64,000 nucleotides of DNA from JANXVV01 sp038230975 (GCA_038230975.1 JBBRMF010000001.1:4866-68865); one strand, 5' to 3'; shown: positions 1 through 8,801, counted from the stretch's first letter. Notes: generated by a model from the letters alone, not told the origin. Program-made: numbers and translations.

Positions 1-19
1 CCCATCCCGGAGGAACACC

Positions 20-1012
20 ATGAAAGGCAATTCGCGACTCTTCAAAACCCTTCTCCCTGCATTATTTTTGGTTGGCCTTGCCTGCATCATCAATGTGAAA
101 ACGCTTGCCGAACCCACTAAAACCGGCCCCGTAAAATCGACCGAAGAAATGCTTCGCCCCAGCAGCGACAAGGATAAACCGCTCAAGTTTCAACCCGCCA
201 CGAAAGAGCAGGCCGATGCCGCGATCGCCGCTGCGAAAAAGCGAGCCACCGAAATCGAGACGGCGATGGAAGTGAAGTTCGGCACGATCGAAACCCCGCA
301 TTTTCTAATTTTCACCGATTGGGACAAGCGAGAGTACGACTTTCTAAAAACAAATGTAGAAGCCGCCTACGAAGCCGTCAGTCGACAGTTTGAAATCCCC
401 GTGAAAGACAATGTCTTCATCGGCAAGCTGCCGATTTACATGTTTGCGAAGCACGACGTCTTTAAAAAGTTCGCGAAGGACCTCGATCACTTCGATGCCC
501 CGGACGGTGTCGCCGGATACTACCAGGGTAACTCATTGGGCTTCGGTCACATGTCCATGTGGAAGCCCGACATCGCCGCCGCCAACGGAAATGTCCGCGC
601 CGCCGAACGCCAGTGGGCCTATGTTTTAACCCACGAATTCACCCATGCGTTCGTCGGTCGATATCGCACCAACTCCTTCATCCCTCGCTGGCTCAACGAA
701 GGGGTGGCCGAGGTCGTCGCCTATCAGAAATTCCCCAGGCCTTACATCTATAATCTGGTTCGCGATCGGGCCAAGCAGAAGAATTCGATTCAGGATTTTT
801 TCGTCGACAAAGGCTCTCTACTCGCCGCAGATTATCACGTCGCCCAGACGGTCGTCGAAACGATGATCGTCGAAAACCCAAAGACATTCCTCAGCTATTT
901 CAATGACATCAAGGACGGAATGAAACCTGAAGATGCGTTAAAGAAAAACTACAAAACCGATCTTTCCGGCCTGGAGACTGCCTGGCGGCGTTACATCAAA
1001 GACGCCAAGTAA
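20..1012 (+). CDS. secreted gluzincin-type metallopeptidase-like protein
   Basis: A 330-residue exported protein. Residues 1-30 form a signal peptide (Lys/Arg start, hydrophobic stretch, cleavage near TLA-EP). The zinc site is visible as HEFTH at residues 205-209 (HExxH), followed by WLNEGVAE at 225-231, which supplies the downstream Glu ligand typical of the peptidase MA-like/gluzincin group. It is therefore probably a periplasmic or secreted zinc peptidase; the substrate cannot be told. The start ATG has GGAGG seven bases upstream. A palindromic repeat and an ABC exporter follow on the same strand, and no functional link is evident. The family assignment rests on motifs only. Confidence 0.8.
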   Translation: MKGNSRLFKTLLPALFLVGLACIINVKTLAEPTKTGPVKSTEEMLRPSSDKDKPLKFQPATKEQADAAIAAAKKRATEIETAMEVKFGTIETPHFLIFTDWDKREYDFLKTNVEAAYEAVSRQFEIPVKDNVFIGKLPIYMFAKHDVFKKFAKDLDHFDAPDGVAGYYQGNSLGFGHMSMWKPDIAAANGNVRAAERQWAYVLTHEFTHAFVGRYRTNSFIPRWLNEGVAEVVAYQKFPRPYIYNLVRDRAKQKNSIQDFFVDKGSLLAADYHVAQTVVETMIVENPKTFLSYFNDIKDGMKPEDALKKNYKTDLSGLETAWRRYIKDAK

Positions 1013-1014
1013 AA

Positions 1015-1079
1015 GGTGGCATGGGCGTCTCGCCCGTGCTTTTTGCGGAAGAAAACGCGGGCGAGACGCCCACGCCACA
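1015..1079. repeat. palindromic repeat, family 1, copy a
   Basis: Arms GGTGGCATGGGCGTCTCGCC and its near-complement face each other around a short A/T-rich loop. The same unit recurs at 3488, 24327 and 54586. This copy lies between two same-strand genes and ends 11 bases before the ABC ATPase start, so a longer reading frame beginning in it is not the real gene start. Confidence 0.9.
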
Positions 1080-1090
1080 CACAAAATCCC

Positions 1091-2008
1091 ATGGCCTCAA
1101 AACTAACCGTCCGCAATCTCAAGAAATCCTACGGTGACTACCAAGCCGTGCGCGGTGTCGATTTCGATATCGCCGAAGGTGAAATCCTCGGTCTCCTCGG
1201 CCCAAACGGTGCCGGAAAAACATCCACCCTCGAATGCGTCATCGGCCTCCGTCGCCCTGATTCCGGCACCATCCAAATCTGCGGAATGGATGCATTGGCC
1301 GAGCCCGAAAAGGTGAAAGAGCTCATCGGCGCACAGCTTCAAGCCACCGCTTTGCAAGATAAGATTACCCCGCGCGAAGCCATCGAATTATTCGGCGCTT
1401 TCTATGCCAAACCCGCCAAAACCCGGGATTTGATCGAACGTTTTTCACTCACCGAAAAAGCCGATGCCCCCTTCGATTCCCTCTCCGGTGGCCAAAAGCA
1501 ACGACTCGGCTTGGCTTTGGCGTTTGTGAACAATCCGCAGGTTCTGTTCCTTGATGAACCCACGACCGGCCTCGATCCGCAATCCCGCCGCGAACTTCAC
1601 GGCTCCATTGAAAAAATCCGTCGCGACGGTTGCACTGTCCTGCTGACCACACATTACATCGAAGAGGCCCACCAACTCTGCGATCGCATCGCGATCATCG
1701 ATCAGGGCCAAATCATCGCCACCGGCACCCCCGATAGCCTCATCGCCAACGCTAAAACGCTCCCCTGCATTTCACTGCAAACCACCCACCCCATCGAAAT
1801 ATCTCACATGCAAAAACTTCCCGGGGTGCGAGAGACCGACTGGCAAAAGAATCGAGGCCAACTCAAGACCAAAGACGTCAGCCGCACCGTCATCGAACTG
1901 GTAAAGCTGATCGAGTCCCAGAACAACGAACTCGTCGATCTACAGATCCGCAAACCTTCTTTAGAAGACGTCTTCATCGAGCTTACCGGGACTTCTCTCC
2001 GAGAATGA
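1091..2008 (+). CDS. ABC transporter ATP-binding protein (ABC-2 exporter type)
   Basis: A 305-residue cytoplasmic ATPase subunit. Walker A is GPNGAGKT near residues 37-44, the signature is LSGGQKQR, Walker B is VLFLDEP followed by TTGLDPQ, and the switch His sits in LLTTHYIEEA. The C-terminal 80 residues are the extension usual in DrrA/NatA/CcmA-like exporters. The frame is open upstream to 1016, but that stretch is the palindromic repeat, so the ATG at 1091 (MASKLTV) is taken as the start. The permease gene follows three bases after the stop, so the two form a transporter operon. The cargo cannot be inferred. Confidence 0.93.
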   Translation: MASKLTVRNLKKSYGDYQAVRGVDFDIAEGEILGLLGPNGAGKTSTLECVIGLRRPDSGTIQICGMDALAEPEKVKELIGAQLQATALQDKITPREAIELFGAFYAKPAKTRDLIERFSLTEKADAPFDSLSGGQKQRLGLALAFVNNPQVLFLDEPTTGLDPQSRRELHGSIEKIRRDGCTVLLTTHYIEEAHQLCDRIAIIDQGQIIATGTPDSLIANAKTLPCISLQTTHPIEISHMQKLPGVRETDWQKNRGQLKTKDVSRTVIELVKLIESQNNELVDLQIRKPSLEDVFIELTGTSLRE

Positions 2009-2011
2009 TAA

Positions 2012-3478
2012 ATGACCAAAGCCCTCCTCCACCACATGTCCCTCACCCTGCGGCTTAACTTCCGCAGCATCCAGGCCCTCGTTTACGGCTACGTTTTCCC
2101 GATCCTCTTCCTCATCGGTTTCGGAAGTATCTACAGCAAGGAAAATCCCCCTCTCCAAAATGAACTCGGCCAACTGCTCACCGTAACCATCCTCAGCGGT
2201 GCCTGCTTCGGCATGCCCACCTCGATGGTCAGCGAGCGTGAGCGCGGTGTCTGGCGTCGCTATCGTCTGCTGCCCTCCGCTACCGGTGGCATTGTCATCA
2301 GCGCCATGGTCGTACGATGCGTCATCGTCTTCATCGCGTTCGTGATGCAGATCGTGCTGGCCCACTGGATCTACAAAACACACTGGCCGGCGCACCCATT
2401 CCAACTGGTCGGCATCTTTTTTTTCGTCACCTTCGCGTTTCTCGGTTTGGGGTTGGTCATCGCCATGCTCGCCGACAATGTGCCCGCGGTGCAGGCACTT
2501 GGCCAGGCAATCTTTCTACCGATGATCATGATCGGTGGCGTCGGGATGAAGCTCGAGCAGCTTCCCGAGTGGGCCCGGCATGTTGCCGCATTTCTCCCCG
2601 GGCTTTATTCGGTGGATGCGCTCGATGCCGCATTGCACGAGAAGGCCGCGACCAATGCCGTCTCACTACCCTTTTGCCTGGCCGCTCTCACCGTCATTGG
2701 CCTGGCAGGATTGTTGGCAGGACGGCTAATGTTTCGATGGGATGCCGCTCAAAAAATAACGATGCGCGCCCGCGCCTGGGTCACTGTCGCCATCGCCGCG
2801 TGGGTGGGTGTCGGGATCGTCGCCGAACAAACCGGCCATATCAAAACCCGTCACTATCAGCAGATCGTTCTGTCCAATCCCCCGACGACAACTCCCACAA
2901 CAATCGCAACCTCCACACCCTCAACGATCCCAACCACCATCGCATCCACAGCTCCGTCAACCCCCTTGCCCACCACGGCACCTTCGCTCATGGCCCAACT
3001 TGCCCCGTGGACGGCTATCACGGATATACAGATCGGCAAGATCACCTATGACGATCTTCCGCCCGACGCTGGCACCGTAACACCGGTCGCCGCATCACTC
3101 GATAATCTCGATGATGAAGGCAAAAAAGTCATTGAAGAATTCACGTCGCGATTAGACAACTGGGAACCTGGCAAAGAGTTGAATCTCGAACAGCGCGTGC
3201 GAAACATTCTGGCCGTCGCCGCCATCGCCGATATCCTTCAGGACCAGCATGAGGCGGAGATTCCCTACGTCATCTTCGAGCATCTCAAGTTTGATATCCC
3301 GGAGGACAACCTCAAAAAGATCGTGACCTACATCATCCTGAATCCCCAGGCCGGAAAGGTCCCCGTCAAAGTCCCCGAACTGGGCATCGAAGGCGAAGTC
3401 TTCGAAGAAGGCATCCGCGAACGCTCCGAAGCCTACGCCCGCAAACTTCTGGCCCGCTTGCTCGGCAAGGTAAAATAG
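2012..3478 (+). CDS. ABC-2 type permease with Thr/Pro-rich linker and extra C-terminal domain
   Basis: A 488-residue membrane subunit partnering the ATPase just upstream (3-base gap). Residues 1-250 carry about six hydrophobic segments of an ABC-2 permease, including the SERERGVWRRYRLLP loop characteristic of this family. A further hydrophobic segment lies around 250-270. After it comes a low-complexity Thr/Pro/Ala linker (about residues 288-330), then a 155-residue acidic, predicted soluble domain ending at KVK. Ordinary ABC-2 permeases stop near 250 residues, so the tail is an unusual fusion. The side of the membrane it occupies is not known, and I do not recognise the tail domain. Confidence 0.88.
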   Translation: MTKALLHHMSLTLRLNFRSIQALVYGYVFPILFLIGFGSIYSKENPPLQNELGQLLTVTILSGACFGMPTSMVSERERGVWRRYRLLPSATGGIVISAMVVRCVIVFIAFVMQIVLAHWIYKTHWPAHPFQLVGIFFFVTFAFLGLGLVIAMLADNVPAVQALGQAIFLPMIMIGGVGMKLEQLPEWARHVAAFLPGLYSVDALDAALHEKAATNAVSLPFCLAALTVIGLAGLLAGRLMFRWDAAQKITMRARAWVTVAIAAWVGVGIVAEQTGHIKTRHYQQIVLSNPPTTTPTTIATSTPSTIPTTIASTAPSTPLPTTAPSLMAQLAPWTAITDIQIGKITYDDLPPDAGTVTPVAASLDNLDDEGKKVIEEFTSRLDNWEPGKELNLEQRVRNILAVAAIADILQDQHEAEIPYVIFEHLKFDIPEDNLKKIVTYIILNPQAGKVPVKVPELGIEGEVFEEGIRERSEAYARKLLARLLGKVK

Positions 3479-3487
3479 AATGACAGA

Positions 3488-3554
3488 TGGCATGGGCGTC
3501 TCGCCCGTGCTTTTTACAAGCAGAGGAAAAGCACGGGCGAGACGCCCATGCCAC
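3488..3554. repeat. palindromic repeat, family 1, copy b
   Basis: The same inverted unit as at 1015 (TGGCATGGGCGTCTCGCCCG arm, loop of about 15 bases, complementary arm). It lies just after the ABC permease stop, between convergent genes, where it could end transcription from both sides. The remaining 260 bases to the next gene (3555-3815) show no gene or motif I can support. Confidence 0.9.
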
Positions 3555-3815
3555 CTTCAATTCCAGGAATTTTATCGCGTAAGGCGCATGTGCGCTTACA
3601 TGCGTTTCCCGACGCATCCAAGCTGGGACAATTCCACACTACCTGATGCACAACGAAGAGATCCTGTCTTTCTCGCACACCTCGAAACTGTTGCAATTTG
3701 TTTCATTTTGTTGCATTCGGTAAGTACCGCATGAAGCTTCGCGCGTTCGAAGATTGAACCGTGTCAAATCAAAAGACGGAACCCATGGAACGAGTTCCAA
3801 TGGGCGTTGGCGGTT

Positions 3816-4760
3816 TTACCGAATTACTTTGCCTTCGATCCCGAGGATTTGCGAGGCAGCAGTTGAGTTTCCGAAGTTCTTAAAATCCTTGAACGTCCAC
3901 ACCACTTTTTTATCGCGCGTGACTTCGATGAGTTGCGGATTTTCCGGCCCCGCATGGCAGTTGCCGATCATGATGTTGCCGTTCGGCAGCACTTCCAGCA
4001 TTGTCACCCAGGCGAGGGTGATGCCCGGAAGTTCGTTCTGTTCAATCGACCAAACTGTCTTGCCTTCCGGCGTTACTTCGATCACGCGATTGCCGTTCCC
4101 GCAACCGATGAGCGTGTTCCCACTGGGCAGGCGATACGCACTAAAGACGTGGTCGCCGTGTCCTTCGGTACCATGACCGCCAGCAGCCGGGCGGCCGGCA
4201 AGGCTCAACTTGTAGGTCCAGACTACCTTGCCGTTCTCATCATATTCTCGGACGGCTCCGTCATTTTCATGGGCGATGAGGTAGTGCCCGTTTTCCAGTT
4301 TGCGCACCAGCCGGGTATCGCTGTGGGTGTTGGGCTTCTCGACGATGAGCGGAAATTCCTTGACGATTTTGTCGTCTTTGTCGACTTCGATGATCCGGGC
4401 ATTGCCAGATTCACTCACCATCGTGTTGCCGTTCTCCAGCCGTTGAAACGCATGGATCTGAATGCCGCGCTTGGGATCGGTCGGCTTGGAGATATGCGTC
4501 CACACCACCTTCTTCTCCGGTGTGATTTCTTCGATCTTCGTGTCGCTCATGTGCGCCAGGATGTTGCCGTTCGGCAACCGCACGATGTCGTGCGGCGTAT
4601 TATTGCAAGGCACTTCCCACTCGACTTCTCCCTTGGCGTTGATGATTGCGATATGCCCACGATCGCCAGCCAGCACCTTGTAGCTCGGGCGATCTTCAGC
4701 GCGAGCATAAGTTCCGATTCCGGCGAGCAAAAGGGCGGCGGTCAGTTTGAACGGTTTCAC
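3816..4760 (-). CDS. secreted beta-propeller protein
   Basis: A 314-residue protein with a cleavable signal peptide (residues 1-21, ending TYARA). The mature part is a run of about six repeats built around phrases such as RLPNGNILAHMS, RLENGNTMVSES, KLENGHYLIAHE, RLPSGNTLIGCG and VLPNGNIMIGNC, each followed by an EV-x(4)-K-x-VW strand (ITPEKKVVW, VTPEGKTVW, VTRDKKVVW). This is the blade pattern of PQQ-like/arylsulfotransferase-type propellers. No catalytic residue is evident, so a binding or scaffold role is as likely as an enzymatic one. It is probably monocistronic and convergent with the ABC exporter. Confidence 0.8.
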   Translation of the reverse strand: MKPFKLTAALLLAGIGTYARAEDRPSYKVLAGDRGHIAIINAKGEVEWEVPCNNTPHDIVRLPNGNILAHMSDTKIEEITPEKKVVWTHISKPTDPKRGIQIHAFQRLENGNTMVSESGNARIIEVDKDDKIVKEFPLIVEKPNTHSDTRLVRKLENGHYLIAHENDGAVREYDENGKVVWTYKLSLAGRPAAGGHGTEGHGDHVFSAYRLPSGNTLIGCGNGNRVIEVTPEGKTVWSIEQNELPGITLAWVTMLEVLPNGNIMIGNCHAGPENPQLIEVTRDKKVVWTFKDFKNFGNSTAASQILGIEGKVIR

Positions 4761-4834
4761 GGTCAGGCTCCTGGTTAAATGTGTGCTGTTGATACCGCAC
4801 GACAGGCTCTGTTGTTAGCGAAGAAATGTGGAGG

Positions 4835-4855
4835 CGAATAACGAATAACGAATAA
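4835..4855. repeat. tandem heptamer CGAATAA x3
   Basis: Three exact copies of CGAATAA run in tandem, followed by partial copies (CGAAATTCGAATTCACGAATG) up to the 3' end of the nitrilase-family gene. It lies in the short gap between two minus-strand genes. Confidence 0.8.
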
Positions 4856-4867
4856 CGAAATTCGAAT

Positions 4868-5644
4868 TCACGAATGAATACCCAATTTCGCGTCCCGCAA
4901 TGCAGGGAATTGTTCCCGCCACGACCTTACCAGATCAACTTCTATGTCCGCAGTAAGAATCTGCTCCCGCGCATCCGCTTCAAAAATCTGCTTCCCGTGC
5001 GGATCGAACAAAGATGTCCGACCGTCATATTTGAAATTCGGATCAGTGCCCGCGCGATTCACACCCAGCACATACGCCTGATTTTCAATCGCCCGTGCCT
5101 GTAGTAGCCGCACCCAATGCTCGCTCCTCGCCATCGGCCAGTTGGCGACGACCACAAACATTTGCACGCCCGCGATCGCCGCCGGGCGGAACAATTCCGG
5201 AAACCGAAGGTCATAACAAATCAACGGCGAGACGCGCACGCCTTGCCATTCAAACACCGCGAACGAATCGCCCGCGACATGCTGAACATGCTCACCGGCC
5301 AGCGAGAACGGCTGACGCTTTCGATACCGAACCAACTCCGCACCCGTTGGCCCAAACGCAACCGCCTCGTTAGCCAGTCGGCCATCGTTCGTCCTCGCCA
5401 CTACACCCGCCAACACTGCGCAAGAATGCCGCACTGCCAGATCCCGACAGAACTTTTCCGAAGCGGATGAGCTTCCCGGATCTGTCGCCGTGGAATTGAA
5501 ACTGAACCCCACATCAAACATTTCCGGCAGCACGACCAATGAGTTCACCGGAACGGCAACCGATTCAAGCAGCCTCCGCACCCGCGCGTAAGTCGCCTCT
5601 CGGTTCTCCCACTGAATATCAAGTTGAATCGCGATGACATGCAT
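4868..5644 (-). CDS. carbon-nitrogen hydrolase (nitrilase/omega-amidase family)
   Basis: A 258-residue cytoplasmic hydrolase. The family's Glu-Lys-Cys triad is visible: E41 in LPEMFDVGF, K109 in YRKRQPFSLAGE and C143 in LICYDLRFPELFR. The length and the PEMF and CYDLRFPE motifs fit the omega-amidase (YafV/Nit2-like) branch, which removes amide nitrogen from alpha-keto acid amides; the exact substrate is inferred from motifs only. Its ATG overlaps the recR stop by one base (TAATG), so it is translated by coupling from recR. Confidence 0.87.
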   Translation of the reverse strand: MHVIAIQLDIQWENREATYARVRRLLESVAVPVNSLVVLPEMFDVGFSFNSTATDPGSSSASEKFCRDLAVRHSCAVLAGVVARTNDGRLANEAVAFGPTGAELVRYRKRQPFSLAGEHVQHVAGDSFAVFEWQGVRVSPLICYDLRFPELFRPAAIAGVQMFVVVANWPMARSEHWVRLLQARAIENQAYVLGVNRAGTDPNFKYDGRTSLFDPHGKQIFEADAREQILTADIEVDLVRSWREQFPALRDAKLGIHS

Positions 5645-6246
5645 TACATTTTCTGCCGACCCGAAATCGCATCCGCCAGAATATTGCGATTCGCAAACTC
5701 AATGCTGCTACCCGTCGGCAGCCCGCGAGCCAGTCGCGTAATTTGCACATTCGGGAATTGGCCGATCAGACTTTGCAGGTGAAGTGCCGTTCCATCCCCT
5801 TCCATCGTCGGGTTCGTACCCATGATCACTTCGCGAATCGTGCCGGTTGCCAGGCGTTTCATCAGGCCATCGATCGTCAGGTCGCCCGGCTCCATTCCCT
5901 CCAGCGGTGCGATGCGACCGAGCAGAACATGATAAACCCCTTTGTACAAACCGGCCGCCTCCAACGACAGCAGATCTTTCGGCTGCTCCACCACGCACAC
6001 CACGCTCTGATCGCGCGATGTGTCTTTGCAGACATCGCAGGGATCTACCTCCGTCAGGTTGTAACAGATCGAGCAATGCTTAATTCGCGTCTTCACGTCG
6101 CGAATCGCATCGGCCAATTTCATCGCCTCCTCCGGCTTCTGCTTCAGCAAATGAAACGCAATCCGCTCCGCCGACCGCATCCCAATTCCAGGAAGTCGCG
6201 ACAGTTGGCTCATCAGGTTTTGCAGACTCTGTGTGTAACTACTCAT
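5644..6246 (-). CDS. recR: recombination protein RecR
   Basis: A 200-residue protein of RecFOR recombinational repair, which helps load RecA at gaps. In order: a helix-hairpin-helix near residues 15-35 (SRLPGIGMRSAERIAF), a Cys4 zinc finger (C58, C61, C70, C73) and a Toprim domain with VVEQPKDLLSLE. The length is normal. The frame extends to a TTG at 6255, but the ATG at 6246 gives the expected N terminus (MSSYTQSLQNLMSQ). Its stop overlaps the start of the nitrilase-family gene. Confidence 0.96.
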   Translation of the reverse strand: MSSYTQSLQNLMSQLSRLPGIGMRSAERIAFHLLKQKPEEAMKLADAIRDVKTRIKHCSICYNLTEVDPCDVCKDTSRDQSVVCVVEQPKDLLSLEAAGLYKGVYHVLLGRIAPLEGMEPGDLTIDGLMKRLATGTIREVIMGTNPTMEGDGTALHLQSLIGQFPNVQITRLARGLPTGSSIEFANRNILADAISGRQKM

Positions 6247-6306
6247 ACGGTTCAATGATACGGCAAATCAATCCGGCATTCCTCGAACGCTTCAAAATAA
6301 AACTTG

Positions 6307-6398
6307 AACGCCAAGACGCCGAGGCCGCCAAGAAAAAACCGCTGGACAGATTTCTTTCTTGGCGCTTCCCCCTTGGCGTCCTTGGCGGCTTGGCGTTC
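6307..6398. repeat. palindromic CGCCAAG-rich repeat
   Basis: The left arm has AACGCCAAGACGCCGAGGCC and the right arm CTTGGCGTCCTTGGCGGCTT, separated by A- and T-rich stretches. Each arm is itself a short-period repeat of CGCCAAG-like units. It fills the divergent space between recR and pyrD. Confidence 0.8.
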
Positions 6399-6451
6399 AC
6401 TTTCTCTTCGTCTTCCTTGCGTTTTACCGGCTAACGCATACAACTTTCACC

Positions 6452-7408
6452 GTGATTGATCTCTCATTGAATTTATCTGGGCTCAAGCTTTCCAACCCCA
6501 CTCTGACCTGCTCCGGCACGTGCGGCTACGCGTTTGAATACGCTGACTTCATGGACCTTTCCAAGCTCGGTGCCTTCGTCACCAAGTCGATCACCCGCGA
6601 AGAACGCGTCGGCAATGAACCGGCCCGCATCGTCGAGGTTCGTGCGGGAATGCTAAACGCCATCGGGTTGGCGAATGTCGGTCTCGATCGATTTTTAGCC
6701 GAGAAAATCCCTTTGCTGAAGAAGATGCCGTGCCCGGTAATTGCAAATGTCGCCGGTCATTCATTTGATGATTACGTCGAAACCTGTGCCGCCATGGACA
6801 GTCTTGATTGCATCGCCGCCGTCGAGTTGAACGTCTCCTGCCCGAACGTCAAAGACGGACTGACCTTCGGCACGCATCCCGGTCGATTGAAGGAACTGAC
6901 CGGCATGGTCAAGAAAGTGCTGCCGCACAAACCGCTGATCGTGAAACTGTCACCAAACGTTGAAGACATCACCCAAACCGCCCGCGCCACGATTGAAGGC
7001 GGGGCCGATATTTTGTCCCTCGTGAACACCTTCACCGCGATGGCGGTCGATATCTGGAAGAAAAAACCGCGCCTCGCCAACGTCACCGGCGGCTTGTCCG
7101 GCCCGGCGATAAAACCGATCGCGCTGCACCTGGTCAGCCGTGTCTTCCGCACGGTCGCGAAGTCCGCCGGCGTGCCGATCATCGGCATGGGCGGCGTTCA
7201 GACTTGGCAGGATGCCGTCGAATTTATATTAGCCGGCAGCAGCGCCGTCGCTATCGGCACCGCTTTGTTCGTCGACCCCGCCACACCGAATAAAATTTGC
7301 CAGGGCCTGACGGATTACCTGATCAAGATGAAGATCGATCGATTGAGCGACTTAGTCGGCTCGCTGGAAATGCCCGGCGATCAACCGGCCAAATCGCCGT
7401 ATCCGTGA
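6452..7408 (+). CDS. pyrD: dihydroorotate dehydrogenase, class 1B type catalytic subunit
   Basis: A 318-residue FMN enzyme oxidising dihydroorotate to orotate in pyrimidine synthesis. The class-1 catalytic Cys is C130 in ELNVSCPNVKDG; the N-terminal FMN/substrate region (TLTCSGTCGYAFEY), NVAGHS and the C-terminal IIGMGGVQTWQDAVEFILAGSSAVAIGTALF phosphate-binding part are all present. The GTG at 6452 gives the usual N terminus (M-IDLSLNLSGLKLSNP); the frame runs further upstream only into the palindromic repeat. Class 1B enzymes use an electron-transfer partner, PyrK, which is not in this window. A decayed second copy of this 3' end lies at 10380-10510. Confidence 0.93.
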   Translation: MIDLSLNLSGLKLSNPTLTCSGTCGYAFEYADFMDLSKLGAFVTKSITREERVGNEPARIVEVRAGMLNAIGLANVGLDRFLAEKIPLLKKMPCPVIANVAGHSFDDYVETCAAMDSLDCIAAVELNVSCPNVKDGLTFGTHPGRLKELTGMVKKVLPHKPLIVKLSPNVEDITQTARATIEGGADILSLVNTFTAMAVDIWKKKPRLANVTGGLSGPAIKPIALHLVSRVFRTVAKSAGVPIIGMGGVQTWQDAVEFILAGSSAVAIGTALFVDPATPNKICQGLTDYLIKMKIDRLSDLVGSLEMPGDQPAKSPYP

Positions 7409-7426
7409 ATTTCGTCGGAGCCGAGC

Positions 7427-7744
7427 ATGCGTGGAATGCCGATACATTGCGTATTCGTCTTTGTGATATTCACAATCGCGGGATGCTCTAATTCCCATCC
7501 GGTCGAAAACACATACGTCAACCAAACGGAAGCATTTGTTCGAGCCGAATTAGGAAGCCCTTACCGCGAGGCCGTCGGCCATTATGGTTCGCCTCCAATT
7601 TCTTTTACAAATCAGTTTCCCGGGGAAATCAAAACGCTGGTATTCAAAAAATCCGGAGGAGAAATTTATATATCGTTCGAGAAACGGCCGAGTGGTTGGA
7701 TCGGCATCTGTTCGTCGTGGTTGCGCGAGGGGGCCGCATTCTAA
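7427..7744 (+). CDS. small hypothetical lipoprotein
   Basis: A 105-residue protein. The N terminus is hydrophobic and ends in a lipobox (FTIAGC, Cys at about residue 20), so it is probably lipidated and membrane-tethered outside the cytoplasm. The mature part contains a FVRAELGSPYREA segment reminiscent of small outer-membrane assembly (SmpA/OmlA-like) lipoproteins, but the match is weak. CGGAG precedes the ATG. It lies 18 bases after pyrD and could be cotranscribed. Confidence 0.65.
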   Translation: MRGMPIHCVFVFVIFTIAGCSNSHPVENTYVNQTEAFVRAELGSPYREAVGHYGSPPISFTNQFPGEIKTLVFKKSGGEIYISFEKRPSGWIGICSSWLREGAAF

Positions 7745-7841
7745 ACGTTCGATCGTCGAGGGCGATTTAGTTCGATATCGAATTACGGATGCCCTTCGAT
7801 CAAACGGTGAAAGCGCTGCATCCGCGAATGACCTCCCCCAC

Positions 7842-7955
7842 AAGCCGGAGGCGGAAGGCGCAGCCGACGCACCGGGTCTCTTTCAGTTGCAATGGCGCTC
7901 GACGAATCGAAGACGAAGAACCCGGTGCGTCGGCTAAGCCTTCCGCCTCCGGCTT
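7842..7955. repeat. long palindrome with 35-bp arms
   Basis: Left arm 7842-7876 (AAGCCGGAGGCGGAAGGCGC...) and right arm 7921-7955 (...AAGCCTTCCGCCTCCGGCTT) are nearly exact complements around a 44-base spacer. It occupies the middle of the 315-base gap 7745-8059, in which I see no gene. The unit is not repeated elsewhere in the window. Confidence 0.88.
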
Positions 7956-8059
7956 GAAAGATGATCCGTTAACATCGCAAACCATTAAACTTCCTGTGTG
8001 CTTCGTCCGATAGTTTTGAAGTGGAATGACTAGCGATCACGATTTGAAGGGAAACCACC

Positions 8060-8584
8060 ATGCCGATGAAACCAGTGCAGGATACCCCGACCGTGACACC
8101 GGATGGCAAGCCGTTGGGGCGGCTGATCGAAGGCGTGAATATTCGATACGCCACCACGCAAATCGACGGGCGCGGCACGCTTTGCGAGATTCTGAATCCA
8201 TCGTGGGGATTTCATCCGGCAGCATTTAGTTATGTGTATCAGTTCTCGATTCGGCCGGGGATGGTCAAGGGTTGGCATCAGCATCATCAGCATGATGATC
8301 GAATTTTTCTGAGCCAGGGGACGGTGAAAGTGGTGCTGTACGATTCACGGCCGGGGTCACCGACGTTTGGGATGGTCAATGAGATTTGCCGTTCGGAATT
8401 GCATCGGTCGATCATGGTCATTCCGCAATTTGTATGGCATGCGCATCACAACATCGGCGTGAGCGATGCGCTGTTCATCAGCATGCCTTCGCGGGCGTAT
8501 GATCATGCTTCGCCAGACGTGTATCGGCTGCCGTTGGAGAACGATGTGATTCCGTACAAGTTCGAGCAAAAGCTGGGCTGGTGA
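8060..8584 (+). CDS. RmlC-like cupin, dTDP-sugar 3,5-epimerase family
   Basis: A 174-residue protein with the cupin core of dTDP-4-dehydrorhamnose 3,5-epimerase-related proteins: FSIRPGMVKGWHQHHQHDD (about residues 61-79) followed by GTVKVVLYDSRPGSPTFG and IMVIPQFVWHAHHNIG. The His residues of the first motif match the catalytic/metal face of the fold. No rmlA, rmlB or rmlD gene is nearby, so the role in nucleotide-sugar chemistry is inferred from fold only. GAAGGGA sits eight bases before the ATG. A family 2 palindrome follows, then a GT2 glycosyltransferase, which is consistent with surface sugar metabolism. Confidence 0.78.
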   Translation: MPMKPVQDTPTVTPDGKPLGRLIEGVNIRYATTQIDGRGTLCEILNPSWGFHPAAFSYVYQFSIRPGMVKGWHQHHQHDDRIFLSQGTVKVVLYDSRPGSPTFGMVNEICRSELHRSIMVIPQFVWHAHHNIGVSDALFISMPSRAYDHASPDVYRLPLENDVIPYKFEQKLGW

Positions 8585-8637
8585 CAATCGGTACGGAGTG
8601 CTGAGACGCATCGTCCGCACTGAGATGGAGAACTTAT

Positions 8638-8749
8638 TTGTGGCACCGGCTTCCAGCCCGTGTTGAGACTTTTGAACTTAAATCGCTGCTGAGAAACAGG
8701 TATTTGTTCCGTCCTGATCCGTTAACACGGGCTGGACGCCCGTGCCACG
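8638..8749. repeat. palindromic repeat, family 2, copy a
   Basis: Ends TGGCACCGGCTTCCAGCCCG and CGGGCTGGACGCCCGTGCCA are inverted copies; the core (GACTTTTGAACTTAAATCGCTGCTGAGAAACAGG... type) is shared with the copy at 18124. Other copies are at 28436 and, reduced to a short hairpin, at 20538. Confidence 0.9.
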
Positions 8750-8801
8750 AATTGATCCGCAAGCTCAATGCGAACGCCTCAGAATATTTGTGGGAGTGGC
8801 T

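Noticed and set aside
1016..1090. N-terminal extension of the ABC ATPase
   Set aside because: It is palindromic repeat sequence; the ATG at 1091 gives the normal family N terminus.
3480..3734. Open frame of 84 residues after the ABC permease
   Set aside because: The first half is the family 1 palindrome read through; no ribosome site and no resemblance to a protein.
8742..8801. N-terminal extension of the GT2 glycosyltransferase
   Set aside because: Starts within a family 2 repeat; the GTG at 8802 has a ribosome site and gives the standard start.
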